NCBI GenBank assembly: GCA_024114885.1
Contig: CP099418.1
Location: 1,178,001 to 1,242,000, forward strand
Length of the DNA: 64,000 nt
From: Septoria linicola
Taxonomy: Eukaryota > Ascomycota > Dothideomycetes > Mycosphaerellales > Mycosphaerellaceae
Direction: 5' to 3'
The translations under genes and the position numbers were made by a program. Of this stretch, positions 1 to 10,450 are shown one piece after another. The notes under the pieces are model-generated. The model had not been told where the DNA came from. It was given only the letters and a program-made list of their open reading frames with translations, and did not search any database. Each line of letters begins with the position of its first letter. Within the stretch, counting starts at the first letter, position 1.

Positions 1-438
1 ATAATCTCAGACTTTCGATGACCCTTCGACAGTTGTGACACCATTTTGTCCTTGACTCTCAGGGGTTACAATTGTGATGCTTTCACACAACAAGATCCTT
101 ATTCGGCCGGCGCCGCGATCAATTCGGGTAGCAGATCAGTCAGGCCCAGCAATATCGCATGACACAAACGAGATGTTAAAACGCGTTCAGAATTTGTGCT
201 TCAAACCGCAAGGCCGCTTGCGACATTCGGCTCCACGGAGTGCTCGCATTCGATGAAACAGACTAGTGGCATTCAAGGGTAGCGAACCGCAGACACGTTC
301 GAGTAAATCAAACCTTACGCGGTGCCCGCACGGGCTGGATTAGTATCGCTAGTTACCACTTCTACGGCCGACGAACATGCCACCAGCCCCGCCGAGAACA
401 CCCCTCCATCGATATTGCTATCGCGTTGATATCTCACA

Positions 439-2682
439 CTACTTCTTGAGGTAAAACGCCAAATCAGCATCTGGATCATACTCTCGTAATGTCCGACCAT
501 TGCCCATAAATCTGAAACGATTTCGCGATCGGTACTTGATATCGAAATCTTCTGGTCGCAGAGTCGAAATCATATCGTGATAGCCCAACACCGATCCCGC
601 CCACACTGCGGTGACGCGGCCGTCGACTCGATGATTCTTGTACCACTACATTCACTAGGGTTAGTTACATCCCTCGAGCCTCTTCAGGTGTAAACGTACC
701 GATTGGCATCCTCCCGACCAAGCGAGAGTTTGCATGATTTCATCCGAGTATGTATTGAACTCTTCGAGGACGTCTTGCTTGACGTCTACATACTTGATGT
801 CCTGTAAGCGGCAGATGTCAGTCGTCAAGTAGAAGGATCAAAGATGTGCGAATATGTAACGCCTACCTCTTGCAAAATCTTTTCAACCCATTGGCAGATG
901 AAATCCGCACTCCACCCAAGGCCGGCCATCAGCGAACCATGGCCTACAGGCGCATTCGGCCCCGAGAATGTAAAGAAGTTGGGAAAGCCAGATGCACACA
1001 GCGACAAGTATGACATTGGTTCTTTGGCCCAGTAATCTGCCAGCGATACGCCATTCCGACCTATGAGCGGAAATGGAGGACGGTGAGAGACGTCGAAACC
1101 AGTCGCACAGACGATGGCGTCCAGCTCGTGCGTGACCTCCACACCATCTGACGACTTGGTGATGATTCCCGTGGGCGTAATTTTCTCGATACTGTCGGTG
1201 ACGAGAGAAACGTTGTCGCGAACGAATGACTCCAAGTAACCTGGTCCTGGCGTTGCCTACAACACACGTTAGAAGCATGCCATGTGGTCATTTCTGAAGG
1301 AGACACTCACTCTCCTACAGCCAACCTCCTGTCTAGAGTCAGCACAATACTTCGCAAAGTCGAGATAAAAACGACTCACATAATCCGGCGTCAACTTGCT
1401 AGCCAGCGCCTCGTCACCGCCTAGCTTCTCTTTCATCTGGTCCGCCGTAGCCTTCCTCGCCGCAACTTGAGCCTCCGAACCCTTGACAAACATATCAAAA
1501 GACTTATTACTCGCAGCCTGGATCTTCTTTCGATACTGCTTCAAGACCTCTGGATTCTCTCTGAATTCTCGCTTCTCCTCCTCACTGAAATGGTACTGGA
1601 CCTTCCCGCCTATAGCACCCGACCCGAGACCTGGAGTGATGTATGTGGGGTTTCGGATGAAGTTGGTCAGATGCGCGGCTTTGTCGACAATCTGAGGCAC
1701 GATTTGGATCGCTGAGGAGCCGTTTCCAATCACGCCGATGCGTTTGGCAGAGGGAGAGAAATTGGGTGACCAGGATGCCGAGTGCATTAGTTCGCCTTGG
1801 AAGGATTGAAGACCGGGTATGTTGGGCCAGCGCCAGGAGGAGAGGAATCCAACAGCGGAGACGAGGATGTCGCATGTGTCGTTGATGGTGCCAGACGCGT
1901 TTGAAACTTGGAGGTACCATTGGCCTGATTTTTCGGAGAATCGGGCGTGCGATCTGTTGATCGTCAGGATGTGCTTCTCGGCTTTCCCATTATTCGATAC
2001 ATGGCTGCAGTGGGATTTCCGCTGGTAAGTATCGCTACTCACACTCGATGGCCAAGCTTCACGTCTCTTGCTAAGCCCCATTTCGCCACCGCAGACTTGA
2101 AATACTCCAGGATCTCACCTCCTGAGGCATAGAATGATGACCAATTGGGATTCGGTTCAAATGGGAATGTATAGATGCTTGAGGGCACATCGCATGCCAC
2201 ACCAGGGTAAGTGTTGACGAGCCATCTGGATGGGATCGTGAGAGGTCAGCAAATCCTCACTTAACTCGACTCTCACCATCTTGGTGCTGCGACACACAGG
2301 CAATAGCACGAGCATGAACGCGACAGCATAACAAGACTGGCTGATCGACTCACGTTCCACCAAGATCCTCATGGGCCTCATAAAGCACCAGCTCTGTATG
2401 ATCGCCTAGTGTATCCTTCCATTCGTGATAGATCTTGTAGGCTAGATTCATCGCTGAAATTCCAGCACCTATACAAGCTATGCGGACTTTGCGAGTGGGA
2501 CTTCTCATCGGCCTCTTGTAAAGTGGTATATGACTTGAACTCAAGGGTTCGCCATATCGAACTGGAGGATTAGGTACTTGGCCATTTGCATCATCGTTGG
2601 GAGTATCGATGGATGCTAAGGTTGGGTCCTTTTCCATCATTTCGGCCATGGTTCGAGGCAGACTGTCGTAAGCTCCAGCCAT
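439..2682 (-). CDS. FAD-dependent Baeyer-Villiger-type monooxygenase
   Basis: The product is a two-dinucleotide-binding flavin monooxygenase of the fungal BVMO/StcW-like group, expected to insert oxygen into a ketone or N-hydroxylate a substrate using FAD and NADPH. Six exons can be joined: about 2682-2354, 2225-2042, a large middle exon ending near 1311, about 1259-867, 801 to about 700, and about 638-439. Seen motifs are the FAD site GAGISA near residue 72, the BVMO fingerprint FQGELMHSASW, the NADPH site GNGSSA, an ATPGPGYLES segment and a C-terminal WYKN...GRVTAVWAGS region typical of the family. The start at 2682 puts about 65 disordered residues before the first Rossmann fold. One intron, near 2004-2041, is unusually short at about 38 nt. 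No frameshift or stop was found, unlike the neighbouring P450. Substrate unknown; a biosynthetic role is inference. Confidence 0.85.
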
Positions 2683-3097
2683 GTTGATTTAGTGTTGTCA
2701 GCAATTCGATGACGAAAAGATATGTACCACTGGGGGAGCTTCCAATACTTGATACTATGTACAGTTCTTGCAGCATGCATGCCCGTCTTGCGTGATATCG
2801 TCAAGCATATGCCGTAGCCGGTGAGGAGTGAGGGGCAGGGCCTCGAGCATTAGCATCTACGCGTGTAGCGACCGTTGTTGTACAGAGCACCGGCATCGCT
2901 GGCTTGATCGCGTAGCGGACTTGGAGCCATTGAGCTAGATAGTGGATGAGCTCGTGGAAAGTCTGTCTGTCATGTAGAGAAGGAAAGAGAAGTGGGTGAG
3001 ACGCTTGGACTAGGCGCCAGTGGTACGTCAGGTCCAATGGCTCGGAATTACATCGTTGATACTCCAGAACAAGTCTGTGCGGCCGACACATTTCACA
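2683..3097. other. Divergent intergenic region, monooxygenase / methyltransferase
   Basis: This 415 bp gap separates two genes transcribed away from each other, so it must hold both promoters. I see no convincing ORF, repeat or clear TATA element. Confidence 0.5.
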
Positions 3098-3898
3098 ATG
3101 TCGGAAACGGAAAAGCGCAAGACGTCTGGCGATCACAACGACACGTCGACCAAGAAACAGCGCAATCACGTCGCAGAGGCAGGAGGAGAGGACGATTCAG
3201 AAATGGCCGAAGCCATTCCCATCACGAAATCGAACATCGATGCGCAGATCAACCACGAGGACGCCATCAAGTACTGGTCAGCACAGCCCGCCAGCGACAC
3301 TGGCGTCCTCGGCGGCTACCCCGAAGTCAGTCGAGTCGACCTCCAGGGCAGCGCCAACTTCCTCGCGAAGCTACGCCGTTCGAGTAAGCACTATCCTCCC
3401 TCCGCAGGCAAGCTGCCTCGAGTCGCAGACACCGGAGCTGGCATCGGCCGCGTGACCAAGGGCTTCCTGCAACACGCTGCGCAAACAGTCGACATCGTCG
3501 AGCCCGTAGAACTATTCACGCGTGAACTGCACGGTGAGGCAAGTGTGGGCACAATATACAACGTGGGGCTAGAACAATGGACACCGGAGACGAAATACGA
3601 TGTCATCTGGAATCAATGGTGTTGCGGGCAAATTCGAGATACTCAGCTTGTGGCATATCTGAAAAGGATCACGCCGTTTGTGAATGCCGGAGGCTGGATT
3701 GTGGTGAAAGAGAATCTGAGCAACAATCATCTGGGAGAGGATGTCTTCGATGAGACGGATAGCTCTGTCACGAGGACGGATACACATTTTCGAGAGCTGT
3801 TTGAGCAGGCTGGCTTGAAGCTTGTGAGTACGGAGTTGCAGAAAGGCTTCCCCAAGGCGTTGTATCCTGTGAGGAGCTATGCTCTGCAGCCGAAGTAG
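3098..3898 (+). CDS. Alpha-N-terminal protein methyltransferase (NTM1/Tae1 family)
   Basis: This single-exon gene encodes 266 aa. The family methylates the alpha-amino group of proteins starting X-Pro-Lys after Met removal, including ribosomal proteins, in cytosol and nucleus. The chosen Met begins MSETEKRK; an upstream in-frame Met at 3020 would add 26 residues without family similarity. After an acidic/basic disordered N-terminus of about 45 residues come the NTM1-like segment IKYWSAQPAS, SAM motif I DTGAGIGRVT, a DIVEPV acidic loop, and WNQWCCGQIRD followed by GGWIVVKEN; these are hallmarks of this family. The C-terminus matches the family end (YPVRSYALQP). It looks intact and is 200 bp from the broken P450, with no evident functional link. 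Confidence 0.92.
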   Translation: MSETEKRKTSGDHNDTSTKKQRNHVAEAGGEDDSEMAEAIPITKSNIDAQINHEDAIKYWSAQPASDTGVLGGYPEVSRVDLQGSANFLAKLRRSSKHYPPSAGKLPRVADTGAGIGRVTKGFLQHAAQTVDIVEPVELFTRELHGEASVGTIYNVGLEQWTPETKYDVIWNQWCCGQIRDTQLVAYLKRITPFVNAGGWIVVKENLSNNHLGEDVFDETDSSVTRTDTHFRELFEQAGLKLVSTELQKGFPKALYPVRSYALQPK

Positions 3899-4090
3899 GA
3901 GAACGAACTTCTTGCTGGAGAAGTCAATACCTCACAATGGAGGCTCACGTTGTTAGTGGACACGGAATGGCGACAAGACGTGTCTGAGGCGACATCAAAG
4001 TGACATTGCAGAAGTAGTACACTCCCACCTAATGAAACCGAGCGATGAAAAAACTACGATCGAATCGACGAATGACAGTCGCACTGTCCA

Positions 4091-5698
4091 TCACTCTTCC
4101 AGCTTCCTCACTTTCAGAACCGGACTTGGCCCATCGCCTGGCGCACTGGTAAAGAGATCCCTCGGACTTGCGAATTTCCCAAATCCTTCAACCTCCATCT
4201 CGAAGTTTCGGAACAACATGTAAACATCAAATACAGCTCTGCCATGGCCAGGTTCCGCCCAATACAGCTCCGCGCAGCTTTGGAGAACGTGCAAAGATAT
4301 GCGTCCAGCCCTTTACTTTGCTCACCAAGCCACCTGTCAGAATTGAAAGTGCGCGCATCAGGGCCCCAAAGAGTCTCGCTGTAGTGCATGGTGTATGTAG
4401 ACATGCCCACAACCGTGCCAGGAGGGACAATGGTGCCGCCGTCGACGATCATTGGACTGTAGTGGCCTGACTCTTGTGATGGCACTACGCGAGGTAGCCG
4501 TCCTCGCACAGGCATGGCAATACGCAGAGACTCCTTAATACAAGCTGTCAGATACGGAATCGCTTCGAGCTCGGTCAAGCTTGGCAACTCCGCTGGTCTG
4601 CTCGGATAGGCTTCTCTGAGCGCAGCGTAAAGCTTATGCTTATGCTCTTCATGTGCCAGAATCTGCTGCACTCCAACGTTCAGCGTCCATGCAGTTGTGT
4701 CCGAGCCAGCAATCAAAATGTTGACTGCTTCGCTGATGACAAGCTTGTCCGGGAGGTCTTGCAGGCCGTCAAATATTACCGGCTTTCCAGCAATTGGGAC
4801 CGACTGCTTGTAGTCTTTGTACGAGATAGTAGTGTGGTCTGCCATTCCGAGGATAAGAGCGATCTGAGGGCTCATCACTTTGACAAGCGACTGGGGGAGC
4901 AGGTTGCCAATCTTTTGTCCTGTTGGCGATAGGATAGAATTCCAGATAAATTCTGCTGTAGCATCGAACGCGGCTAGGAAGTCGTTGCTGAATTGATCAT
5001 CGTTGCTCGTAATGAGATTGCGGCTCTTCGCAAATGCAAACTCCGTGATGATGTCGACGGTCACACAGCGGAAAGCGTTGTAGCTCATGATGGGTAGATC
5101 TCGAGCACTCAGTTCTTCCATTTTTGGCTTGGAGATTGGCAACGTGCTGTCGCATCGTCGTCTCGACCCTGACCACACCAGTGTGGAAGAAGTAAGGGTT
5201 GAGCGAGCAAGCGTCGTCTTGTCTTGTGAAGTGTAAAGTCGTCTTCGGTGAATGAAGTATGGGGTGTGTTGAAGCCATCGTAGAAGTCTTTGTGCTTGGG
5301 GAATGGTCTCGATTGACTGTATATTGTCTTGTATAGGGAGACATCATTGATGTGCAATTCGTTTGGTCCTATCCTGATTGCCGCGGCAGCTATTCTTGCG
5401 GTCAGTACGATTTTCTTTGCATGTGGGCAGGGATATGAGGAGGAATTGCATGGAAGAGCTTACCATATTGATCGTGTAAGCGTTCGAATTGTTCCTCTTG
5501 TTTGCCAGTGCTTGATAAATTAAGCAGCCAACTGTTTGATATGGCTGCAGCACGAGGGCCAGGAAAGTTCGACAATGGGTGGAAGTAGAGCCGGTAGCAA
5601 GCTCGGATCGCCTGGTAAAGGATGATAGATAGACACAGGACTGGCAGTGGCGGAGCAGCCGCAAGCCTTGTCACCACTTCCGAGAGGCTAAGGATCAT
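4091..5698 (-). pseudogene. Cytochrome P450 with three reading-frame breaks
   Basis: A class II fungal P450 is recognisable from end to end but not in one frame. Exon 1 (5698-5464) holds an N-terminal membrane anchor and the FPGPRAA proline region. An intron (5463-5390) leads to AAIRIGPNELHIND. Near 5213 one extra base shifts the frame before SLNPYFFHTGVVRVE. A run of five T (5121-5125 on +) shifts it again before MEELSARDLP. Near 4221 one base is missing after LAMAELYLMF, and the family-like tail MLFRNFEMEVEGFGK continues in another frame to the stop at 4091. Conserved elements are AGSDTT (I helix), KESLR (ExxR), and the heme loop FSKAARSCIG with Cys present but the usual first Gly replaced by Ala. 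Sequencing error cannot be excluded, though three breaks in one gene favour a pseudogene. Confidence 0.8.
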
Positions 5699-6104
5699 GT
5701 TGATGGATCGATGCCTTGACCTGATGTGCTGGCCATCTTGGAGGCTATACTAACATATTTCTAGGCAGAGCTCAGCCTACGGATATCTACGACTACCATA
5801 GGCCGCCTTTTCGATCGAAAGCATCGCATTCTCCCTCGACCCGAATGTCCGTGGAAACCGCTCCAAGCGCGACTAGCTCCACAGTTACGTAGCTACATCA
5901 CCGTGCTAGTCTGCACGGCATGCAACAATACGATATCATTGCGGAGGTGGGGTTTCCGAGTGTGCCTCGAGCCCCCAATAATCACCTGTCACAGAATGAC
6001 TCGTTCTGCTGCTACACTGGCGACTGGCTTCTCGGAGGCTCTTGGGGCTCTTCCCGAGCTACTTCTCTCTTCTCGTTCAGGTTCATGAGTGATGCTCGTC
6101 GGGC
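5699..6104. other. Intergenic, no feature seen
   Basis: Upstream of the P450 and downstream of the small membrane protein gene. Short open frames here resemble no known protein. Confidence 0.5.
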
Positions 6105-6684
6105 TTACCCTGGGTATACGCAGGTCTTGTCATTCAGCTGAGTGCCTCCCTGACGGTGAATCTTGATGGAAATAACAGCAACCCAGGCGCTTATCAGACT
6201 ACATCTCTGCATTAGCTTCGAACTGACAAGATTCTCAGAACAACTCACCATAGCGTCAAAGCCAGTAACAGTATCGAAGTAGACAGCGCAGTCGCAGCAC
6301 CAGTCTCTCTACCAACAAGACCACCAGTCACGATCACCACTGTCAGCCAGAATACGACTTCCATAGAGTTGAGAATCGCATTTGCTTTGGAGCTCGCCCA
6401 TTTCTTGAATCGTGCCTTGTGCTCCGTCAAGTACTGGTAAGCGATGACGATGAGCGATTTGATACCCTGCATGGAACTTAGCAGTGTTATCGAGTCAAGA
6501 TCTCTTCATAGCATACCATGGTTATGGAGAGAACATTGGCCCGAGAAGGCGGCGGAGACTTGATGGTCAAGCGTCCAATCGATAGAACGATTGCCGAAAG
6601 GATGAGCGCAATCTGTATCCAGTGGATTCTGTTCTTCCAGCGTTGCTCCAGTGGTAGCCATGAGAACAGTCTAGAAAACGTCAT
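6105..6684 (-). CDS. Small four-helix membrane protein
   Basis: Three exons (6684-6517, 6466-6249, 6198-6105) give 159 aa. Hydrophobic segments are visible at about residues 22-38 (IQIALILSAIVLSIG), 53-68, 90-108 (VVFWLTVVIVTGG) and 118-140 (LLLALTLCLISAWVAVIS), with a basic loop (HKARFKKWASSK) between helices 2 and 3. This is the layout of small MARVEL-like integral membrane proteins common in Pezizomycotina, whose role is unknown. If the last intron is not removed, the protein stops at 6245 right after helix 4 begins, so splicing decides whether the fourth helix is complete. Function cannot be assigned. Confidence 0.6.
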
Positions 6685-7586
6685 GTTGTGGATGTGTTTG
6701 TGCGAGTGTACTATCTTGTCATCGGCAGTCTGTCAAGTTATATGTTGTAGGAAGCCGATATACATGAAGTACCACATACGAATTCGAGTGATACAAAGCG
6801 TTGCCTGGTCCATACGAGCGCGAATACGACCGCTCGCATTTCTATGGCTGTGTTCGTTGCGAGCGGACTACTTGATACACTCTCTTCTGGCTGAGAGCCT
6901 ACCAGAGGAAGACCTTGGCACCTCCATTCTGCTCTGTATGTGGACTTAGCAGTAACGATTGAGGTCCATTAACAAAACTTCAATGGTAAGATGACGGGGG
7001 CCAGCGTCTTTGATCTTCCTCTCCTCAGTCAACTCTTGTCGACTCTTACTCTTGCTGTCTTGGTGCGTTCGTCATCGTCTGCTGCGGGACGACATACATG
7101 TGTTCGCGACCGCGTTTGAGGATGAGAAGGCCATGAAGATTGCGCAAGAGTACACAGAAACTCGGACAGAGGAGACGGCTGGAGTGATGTTTTGCTTGGC
7201 GCTCGTAAGGAGCTCGGTCCGAGCTCACCTGCCGTCTGAATCTCACTCCACCTCTACAACTGCCCTAACATGGTCTCTCTGCCCGTGATGATTTCGCTTC
7301 ACACTGCTCATCGGGGCTGAAGAGCTGGGTCGGCTAACACTATTCGCCAAGCAATGTCATACGCGGCTTCTCTGAGCAGTGGACTCTTATCCAGATGGAG
7401 ACTGAATTGCAAGAACACATGACTCTCGTAGTCAAACCGATGTACGTAACTAGGGAACGAACTTTCTCGCTCATTCACCCATGCTCCCCTCTTTGAGCTC
7501 CCATCTCACCCAGTCCTGCGACATTTCAACGAGGAGACGGTCACGACTTTCAAAATACACAGTCCGACATATTTCATTCATCCCAT
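6685..7586. other. Intergenic, no supported gene
   Basis: About 0.9 kb. Several short open frames on both strands have no recognisable similarity or exon structure. It includes the 3' region of the secreted-protein gene. Confidence 0.45.
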
Positions 7587-8140
7587 TCAACCTCTGATGA
7601 GGACGGCACGGAGATCACCAGTCATCTCACCAGCAGAGCGCGTTGGGCCGCAGGCAACAACTTGCTGTCCGTTACCATCGCAGTCACCCGCAAACACACT
7701 CGACACAACTGCACAAGGTTAGCTGAAATCATCACAATCGCCATCAACCATGACTTACGTAAGAATTGGTATAAAGACGACATTCCCTCTCACCAGGATC
7801 AAACATGAACCGGCCCATGAAAGAGCGCTCGACGGACATCTCGTAGCTAACCCTGACACTGGCGCTGAAAATTCCGGGTGCGTCTCCAACAGAGACGCTG
7901 ACATTGATACCGAAACTCTCAGTCACACTGTTCCCGAGAGTTGCAGAGCATGGCTCAGTCTGACCGTAGGAGACGGTATCAGAAACGATGTCGTTACCGC
8001 CGCTGACACTGTATGGCCCACGGGCGACTCTGAAGGTCTCGCAGTCTCTCTTCTTGAGCTTGAAAGACTCAGGAATGACCTCGGCCTTAGTCTGTGTTGA
8101 TGTTCGATGAGACTGATTTTTTTGCAGGACAGCAGTTGCA
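7587..8140 (-). CDS. Putative Kex2-processed small secreted protein, 5' end unresolved
   Basis: The frame read from 8140 downward contains a signal-peptide-like stretch (LQSSIATAVL), a spacer, and a dibasic Kex2 site in FKLKKRD, then a Cys-, Ser- and Val-rich beta-type domain (DCETFRVARGPYSV, TEPCSATLGN, FGINVSVSVGD). The best splice joins 7794 to 7708 (donor GTGAGAG, branch GCTAACC), giving FMFDPVVSSVFAGDCDGN and ending RAVLIRG at the stop 7587-7589. Four cysteines remain after the Kex2 site. No in-frame ATG precedes the signal-like stretch; an upstream TAG closes the frame near 8192. Either a first exon is missed or the gene has lost its start. The layout fits fungal secreted proteins or effectors, but I do not recognise the family. 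Confidence 0.5.
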
Positions 8141-8729
8141 ATCGACGATTGGAGGGGGTATCTTCGCAGGTGTTTTCGATGTCCTCGCTACGTTGTTGTA
8201 GTGTAGCATGCTGCTGAGGTGTCTTGGATAAATAGCGCTATCTGTAGCAGAGATGGACGATGGTTCAAGCTCGCGTCTCGAGTTGCTTCACCAAAATGCT
8301 TGGTAACACCACTGGTCAGCCATCAGCTCGCGTTCTCGTGACGTGACGCTCTACAGCGCGCCATGCGTCCACTTCCTAGTCAGTAGAACTCTTCAGGTGT
8401 TCACGTGTGGAAGGCGTCGTACAAGTGGTACACGCATAGCATCTACAACACCCGCCCGGCAGTTGAAGAAGTGCTACGATCTCTGGTCTGCACCTTGTCA
8501 AGCCTTTTACCAGCTGGAACAAGAGAGCGCCATGCGTCCACTGTTCTTTCCAACGGACCATGCAGGCCCCGTTCATGAGGCCAAAAAGGATCTGGGTGGT
8601 GTTTGATCATGTTGAATTTTTCTTTCTGTTGACGCTTTCTTCACAGCCCCGAAAAAGGCCTCTATCATGGTATGACAACGCCACGCTATGCCTCTAATCA
8701 TCTATTCCCACTCTTGGGTCTGCCGCCCC
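8141..8729. other. Intergenic, candidate promoter of the secreted-protein gene
   Basis: On the minus strand a TATTTAT element lies near 8228-8234, about 90 bp above the coding frame at 8140. Otherwise nothing was recognised; the rest is 3' flank of the carrier gene. Confidence 0.4.
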
Positions 8730-9863
8730 TCACCCGAATGTCTTCCTCAAGTATTCGTAAATCGTGAAAATGAGTGCTGAGCTTGGCGCACTTCTTGCCA
8801 CCGTAATGCCACACCCTCGATACAGTCCCTTTAGGCCGTGCGTCTGAAAGAGCTCTTTCCCAACATTTGTGAATGTGGGCTTCACATTCGTCAGCTCGCC
8901 TGTTTGAATCTTGCTCTTGATCGTGTCAGCCGGGAAGAACACAAAGTTGTACGCCATCCCCGCAACTGCTCCAGAGACCATCTGCTGCCAGATTGGGAGG
9001 CTATCGTTTTCAGGATCGCGCAGACGGTTCTTGAAATACAACGACAGCGTCTCGTAGCTGCCAAACCATGCTGCGCCTCCTCCGGTCTCGCGGAGCAGTG
9101 TGCCCAGCTGCCCTCTCCAGAAGCCCGCCAGTCCTTCCCGCTTCCACACATCTGATATGATAGCCAGCGGTCCACGCGATACTCGTAAGCTGGGATCCTG
9201 AGGCGATTGTGAAGGCACCTGCATCCTGCACTTCACTAACTCAATGGGTGTAAGTACTAGAGATGTCACGCAGCCGGACATAGCTCCAGCTGCGACAAGT
9301 GCTCCCAAAGGTAGCTTCTCGCCCTCGAGTGTCCCTGGTAGCACCGTCACCTTGAGCACATCCTGAGCCAGACGATATGCCCAAAAGAGCGAGGCATTCT
9401 CTGCTGCTGCACCGACCAGCGGTGCGCTGACGCCACGGTACAGACCTCGCACACCACCCTCTGCCAGGCTCTGTTTGAAGCAATCGAGAGGGCCCGCATA
9501 GCGCAAAGGAAGATGGTCGGGCTGTGATTGCAGGCGGACTTTGACCGTGTCGAAAGGGTACTCTACGACTTTGCCCACGATACCGGCCACCGAGCCATAT
9601 ACAATGTCCTTGAGGGCTTCAATGCCTTTATTTGACGCCTGGAGGGAAGGCTGAACATCAGGCGCCGGCACTGCTGCTGCCGCTGCTGCTGCGGGAGTGG
9701 GGGCAGCAGGGTTGTCCAGGGCGGTGACCTCCTTGGCGGACATCGCGGCGGCGGACGCGGCGGTGGTGGGTTCTGGGGGTGGTGTGGGAGAGCCTGCTAT
9801 CGTGGAGGCATCATATGATTCGAGCGTCAAATGCAGCACAGCAACTGCAGACCGCAGCAGCAC
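8730..9863 (-). CDS. Mitochondrial carrier, ornithine/basic amino acid type (Ort1/AmcA-like)
   Basis: The single-exon product is a mitochondrial carrier family protein with three repeats of about 100 aa, each with the signature PxD/ExxK: EYPFDTVKVR, TPIELVKCRM and FPADTIKSKI. Details such as GGVRGLYRGVSAPLVGAAAENASLFWAY and RETGGGAAWFGSYE (given in parts) match the fungal ornithine/arginine carrier AmcA/Arg11/Ort1, which exports ornithine from the matrix for arginine synthesis. The open frame starts at 9863 (377 aa); an internal Met at 9743, MSAKEV, gives 337 aa and is the more family-like start. Between them lies low-complexity Pro/Thr/Ala sequence, and an Ala-rich run follows the second Met. 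Carnitine-type carriers are close relatives, so substrate is probable, not certain. Confidence 0.85.
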   Translation of the reverse strand: MLLRSAVAVLHLTLESYDASTIAGSPTPPPEPTTAASAAAMSAKEVTALDNPAAPTPAAAAAAAVPAPDVQPSLQASNKGIEALKDIVYGSVAGIVGKVVEYPFDTVKVRLQSQPDHLPLRYAGPLDCFKQSLAEGGVRGLYRGVSAPLVGAAAENASLFWAYRLAQDVLKVTVLPGTLEGEKLPLGALVAAGAMSGCVTSLVLTPIELVKCRMQVPSQSPQDPSLRVSRGPLAIISDVWKREGLAGFWRGQLGTLLRETGGGAAWFGSYETLSLYFKNRLRDPENDSLPIWQQMVSGAVAGMAYNFVFFPADTIKSKIQTGELTNVKPTFTNVGKELFQTHGLKGLYRGCGITVARSAPSSALIFTIYEYLRKTFG

Positions 9864-10047
9864 TAAGTAGTCACAGTGGTACGACGTGCGTGCCGACCTT
9901 TAATGGCGCAGTGGACTAGTCAGACTTGAAATTCACGCCTAATCGATGAAAGCGCGGGTGATCCCTGTTCGTGGTCGCAGTTCTTTTCGAATTGGCCTTG
10001 TCTATCATTCTTCAAGAGACAAAAATCTGCCAGGGCTACTGATCAGG

Positions 10048-10450
10048 ATGTCTTCCACAACAGCTTCCGCGCCTTCCACGCAGGTCACAGGCTTGCGTAA
10101 AAATGGCAAGCAGTGGCATGAGCCCAAGCGCGCCTTCCGCCCAACTGCTGGCCAGACAAGCTACGCAAAGCGTGTTGCGCGAGAATCGCAGGCGGCCGAG
10201 GTGAAGAAGGTGGAAAAGGAGATGAAAGACGAGAAGGAGCAGGAGCGCCAGGTATGAGACCGTTTCCGGAGATGGTGCAAACACCATAGACTGACTTGTC
10301 ATTCTACAGCATCGGATCCAGGCGATCAAGGACAAGCGAGCCGCAAAGGAGGAAAGGGAACGCTATGAGAAGATGGCAGAGAAGATGCACAAAAAGCGCG
10401 TGGAGCGCCTGAAGCGTCGCGAGAAGCGCAATAAACTGCTCAAGTCATGA
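10048..10450 (+). CDS. cgr1: rRNA-processing protein Cgr1
   Basis: Two exons (10048-10251 and 10310-10450; 58 nt intron) encode 114 aa. Cgr1 is a nucleolar coiled-coil protein needed for 60S ribosomal subunit maturation. The sequence has the family's N-terminal GLRKNGKQWHEPKRAFRP motif, TSYAKRV, then a long charged coiled coil rich in Lys, Glu and Arg, ending in RVERLKRREKRNKLLKS. The length is typical for filamentous fungi. Without splicing the frame would end right after exon 1, losing the basic tail. The gene diverges from the carrier gene, with 184 bp between the start codons. Confidence 0.92.

Noticed and set aside
2157..2381. 74-codon frame across the first monooxygenase intron
   Set aside because: The intron at 2226-2353 has good splice sites and splicing restores the family sequence GTWLVNTYPG.
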